DNA of 41,321 bases, from contig CAIKLQ010001008.1 in assembly GCA_903828255.1 (NCBI GenBank), positions 1 through 41,321 on the forward strand, written 5' to 3'. The notes under the pieces were generated by a model. It saw nothing but the letters and a program-made list of their open reading frames with translations, was not told the origin of the DNA and made no database searches. The stretch is from an uncultured Verrucomicrobiota bacterium. GTDB taxonomy: Bacteria; Verrucomicrobiota; Verrucomicrobiia; Limisphaerales; JADLHS01. A program made the translations under genes and the position numbers. Of this stretch, positions 40,701-41,321 are shown one piece after another (position 1 is the first letter of the stretch; each line of letters begins with the position of its first letter).

Positions 40701-41321
40701 TCAAACGCTTGGAAACCTGACGCTGGCTGGCGGGACGTTGACTAGCACCGGCACCGGTAATGCGCAGTTTGGTTTTTACACGATCACCGCTCCCAGTTCA
40801 GTCACCGCCACGGGAAATTCACAGATTATCGCCCCCGGTCGTTTCACGTTTCAGGGAACGGGCAGCGTCACCTGCAACGTGGTGAATTTGGGCGACACGC
40901 TGAGCATCTCCAGCGTGGTTAGCAATGCCGCCAGCACCGCCGGTCTGACCAAAACCGGCAGCGGGCTACTGACGCTTAATGCCACCAACGCCTACGTCGG
41001 CGCTACCACGATCAGCGCGGGCACGCTGGCGCTGGGCACCACCGGTCTGTTGGCGGCGGCTTCCAGTCTCAATATCGCGGCGGGCGCCACCTTCGACGTT
41101 TCTGGCCGTGGCGCCACCTACACTCTGGGCACTGGCGCGACGCTCACCGCCAGCGGTACTGGCACTGTGGTTGGAACTTCCGCCGCGACGATTCGCGGCG
41201 GCGTGACGGGCACGGTCAGCCTAGGCGCGCGGCCAATCACTTTGAACTACGATGGTGTAAATCCGGCGCTCTACATTTCCCAGGGAACTCTGGCACTCAA
41301 TGGCAACGCCTTCACCGTCAA
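37798..41321 (+). CDS. Giant autotransporter-type beta-strand-repeat protein, 3' end outside the window
   Basis: The frame opens at ATG 37798 (GGAAGGA at 37782-37788) and has no stop up to the window end, giving more than 1170 residues. Residues about 17-41 derive from a palindromic repeat; the signal sequence WLRILLCLALFIATVPAPAA follows. The mature part holds autotransporter-associated beta-strand repeats (PATR, e.g. GGLTKSGAGTLTLSGTNSYT) and NVWSG...NTWxNxGNW starts. An invasin-like (Big_1) Ig region spans 39421-40056. A second large copy of the first unit begins at 40072. Such proteins form long surface beta-helices; whether a barrel domain or PEP-CTERM ends it cannot be seen. It lies 42 bp after the 9-heme gene on the same strand. 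Confidence 0.9.
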   Translation, partial: MNVERIMMHSSDRRQSRGEVSSVTERFSLAPAEGERAGVRGQGCAAWLRILLCLALFIATVPAPAATNVWSGLGTNNTWINPGNWFGAYAAANTNQFTNVTTTINFSVNANTAGIVLNGPASNVTITNAANIMTLTGGHGLNIQTGTLTLSPRIVLSGAAQTWTVASGAALTVSSNISKAALLLTITNAGTAAIGGIISGSGGLTKSGAGTLTLSGTNSYTGTTIINGGTLTVVGSINGGGTVTIASGATFDAEADNVTSAKNWTNSGTVFCGSGFYQTLGNLTLTNGTLTGTGTDDPQFGSYTIRTTNSVTATGNSQIIAPGHFTFQGSGSVTCNVVTALDTLTITSPITNASGTAGLTKTGTGLLSLSGTNTYVGPTTISAGTLALVTNGALAAGSSLSLAAGATFDVSGLDASPTYTLGSGATLTASGTGTVVGTSAAAIRGGVAGTISLGSQPITLTYNGSQPALYVSQGTLALNGNAITVNRATPLAAGTYAIVQQASGSISTNGPITVSGTAIGPDMIATLQVSGGSLNLVLLVRPPYLTISSVNAGANPIAGTPFNVVVQVLFGNATSANVVANTTVTLSLTTGTGTLGGTLNGTILAGTSSVTFSGITYNKADSGVSLTATRTSGDILPAANSAAFTVNPGAAATLTLTSGGNQTGVATLPLASPFVVTVTDANTNWVGGVSVTFAITSVPGGATIQSLSSSNTTTAANGQASTLLTLGDAFGNYTVTATSGTLNGSPVTFIATVPAPGTNVWSGAGSDNTWTNAGNWYGTYTPDNINQFTNNATNVNFNVATDSAGILLTGTATNVTVTNVANTLTLNSSYGLNLQTGTLNLNLGAVTLGAAQTWTVASGATLTVSSNVNQATFLLTTTNNGAAAINGIISGTGGLAKSGTGILTLGGLNTYSGNTIVNSGTLRISGSINGGGAVTVASGATLDAQRINVTSGKAWNISGTVTAGSGFYQTLGNLTLAGGTLTSTGTGNAQFGFYTITAPSSVTATGNSQIIAPGRFTFQGTGSVTCNVVNLGDTLSISSVVSNAASTAGLTKTGSGLLTLNATNAYVGATTISAGTLALGTTGLLAAASSLNIAAGATFDVSGRGATYTLGTGATLTASGTGTVVGTSAATIRGGVTGTVSLGARPITLNYDGVNPALYISQGTLALNGNAFTV
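37845..37920. repeat. Palindromic repeat in the 5' coding end of the surface-protein gene
   Basis: It contains GGAGAAG (37849-37855) / CTTCTCC (37875-37881) and CGCTCCC / GGGAGCG dyads. Its reverse complement encodes PLTPARSPSAGAREKRS, clearly akin to the PLTPFLSPSDGER peptide of the element in miaB. Confidence 0.8.
37999..39261 (+). repeat. Long internal repeat, unit 1
   Basis: This unit runs from NVWSGLGTNNTW to LNGNAITVN and matches 40072-41321 over its whole visible length with the same order of motifs. The unit starts are 2,073 bp apart, i.e. 691 codons. Confidence 0.9.
40072..41321 (+). repeat. Long internal repeat, unit 2 (cut by the window end)
   Basis: It starts with NVWSGAGSDNTW and reaches ALNGNAFTV at the window edge. 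Shared landmarks with unit 1 include AAQTWTVASGA, FYQTLGNLTL, QIIAPG.FTFQG and GTVVGTSAA.IRGGV. Confidence 0.9.

Overview
The window most likely comes from a member of the Verrucomicrobiota, probably a Pedosphaera/Limisphaerales-like lineage. The evidence is the combination of high G+C, a PEP-CTERM protein, a large autotransporter-associated beta-strand-repeat protein, tandem secreted SUMF1-like proteins, Ig/cadherin-like secreted proteins with an RFYR-type C-terminal module, and a palindromic repeat family that encodes PLTPxLSPSxGER-like peptides. The assignment rests on gene content and is an inference.

Left part (1-13,760, + strand). A broken gene with a TGA at a conserved Trp position is followed by miaB, which carries an in-frame palindromic repeat insertion. 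Next comes a compact run of genes: secreted vWA protein, PspA/IM30-like protein, TerB-like protein, a membrane-tethered substrate-binding protein fused to an OmpA peptidoglycan-binding domain, NrtB/SsuC-like permease, ABC ATPase, a 4-TM protein, a TM/coiled-coil protein, an AAA+ ATPase and a small basic protein. I know no name for this set. It looks like an envelope-stress or envelope-transport system. A two-gene restriction-modification cassette (D12-class adenine methyltransferase and HNH endonuclease) with lower G+C sits inside it.

Middle part (13,800-25,100, mostly - strand). This holds a PEP-CTERM protein with a proprotein-convertase P-like domain, a 5'-truncated secreted Ig/cadherin protein, and the ribosomal 'str' genes rpsL-rpsG-fusA. 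There is a terminator-like hairpin between rpsG and fusA and another after fusA. Then follow tRNA-Ala(GGC), a decayed gene, thrH, a PIN-toxin/antitoxin pair flanked by an 87-bp duplication of the thrH 3' end, gpsA-plsY for phospholipid synthesis, and a secreted sialidase.

Right part (25,200-41,321, + strand). Two tandemly duplicated SUMF1-like secreted proteins (one and two domains) are followed by about 1 kb of repeat-rich non-coding DNA. Then comes a tightly packed cluster: tetraheme cytochrome, NHL-repeat lipoprotein, pentaheme lipoprotein cytochrome, 22-strand-scale outer-membrane beta-barrel, 12-heme and 9-heme cytochromes, and a giant beta-strand-repeat protein that runs off the window. 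Stop/start overlaps at three junctions tie the lipoproteins, barrel and 12-heme cytochrome together. This has the composition of a porin-cytochrome conduit for electron transfer across the outer membrane, with 29 CxxCH and one CxxxCH motif in total. It is the most striking system in the window. In three neighbouring genes here the stretch ahead of the signal peptide appears to be made from palindromic repeat DNA.
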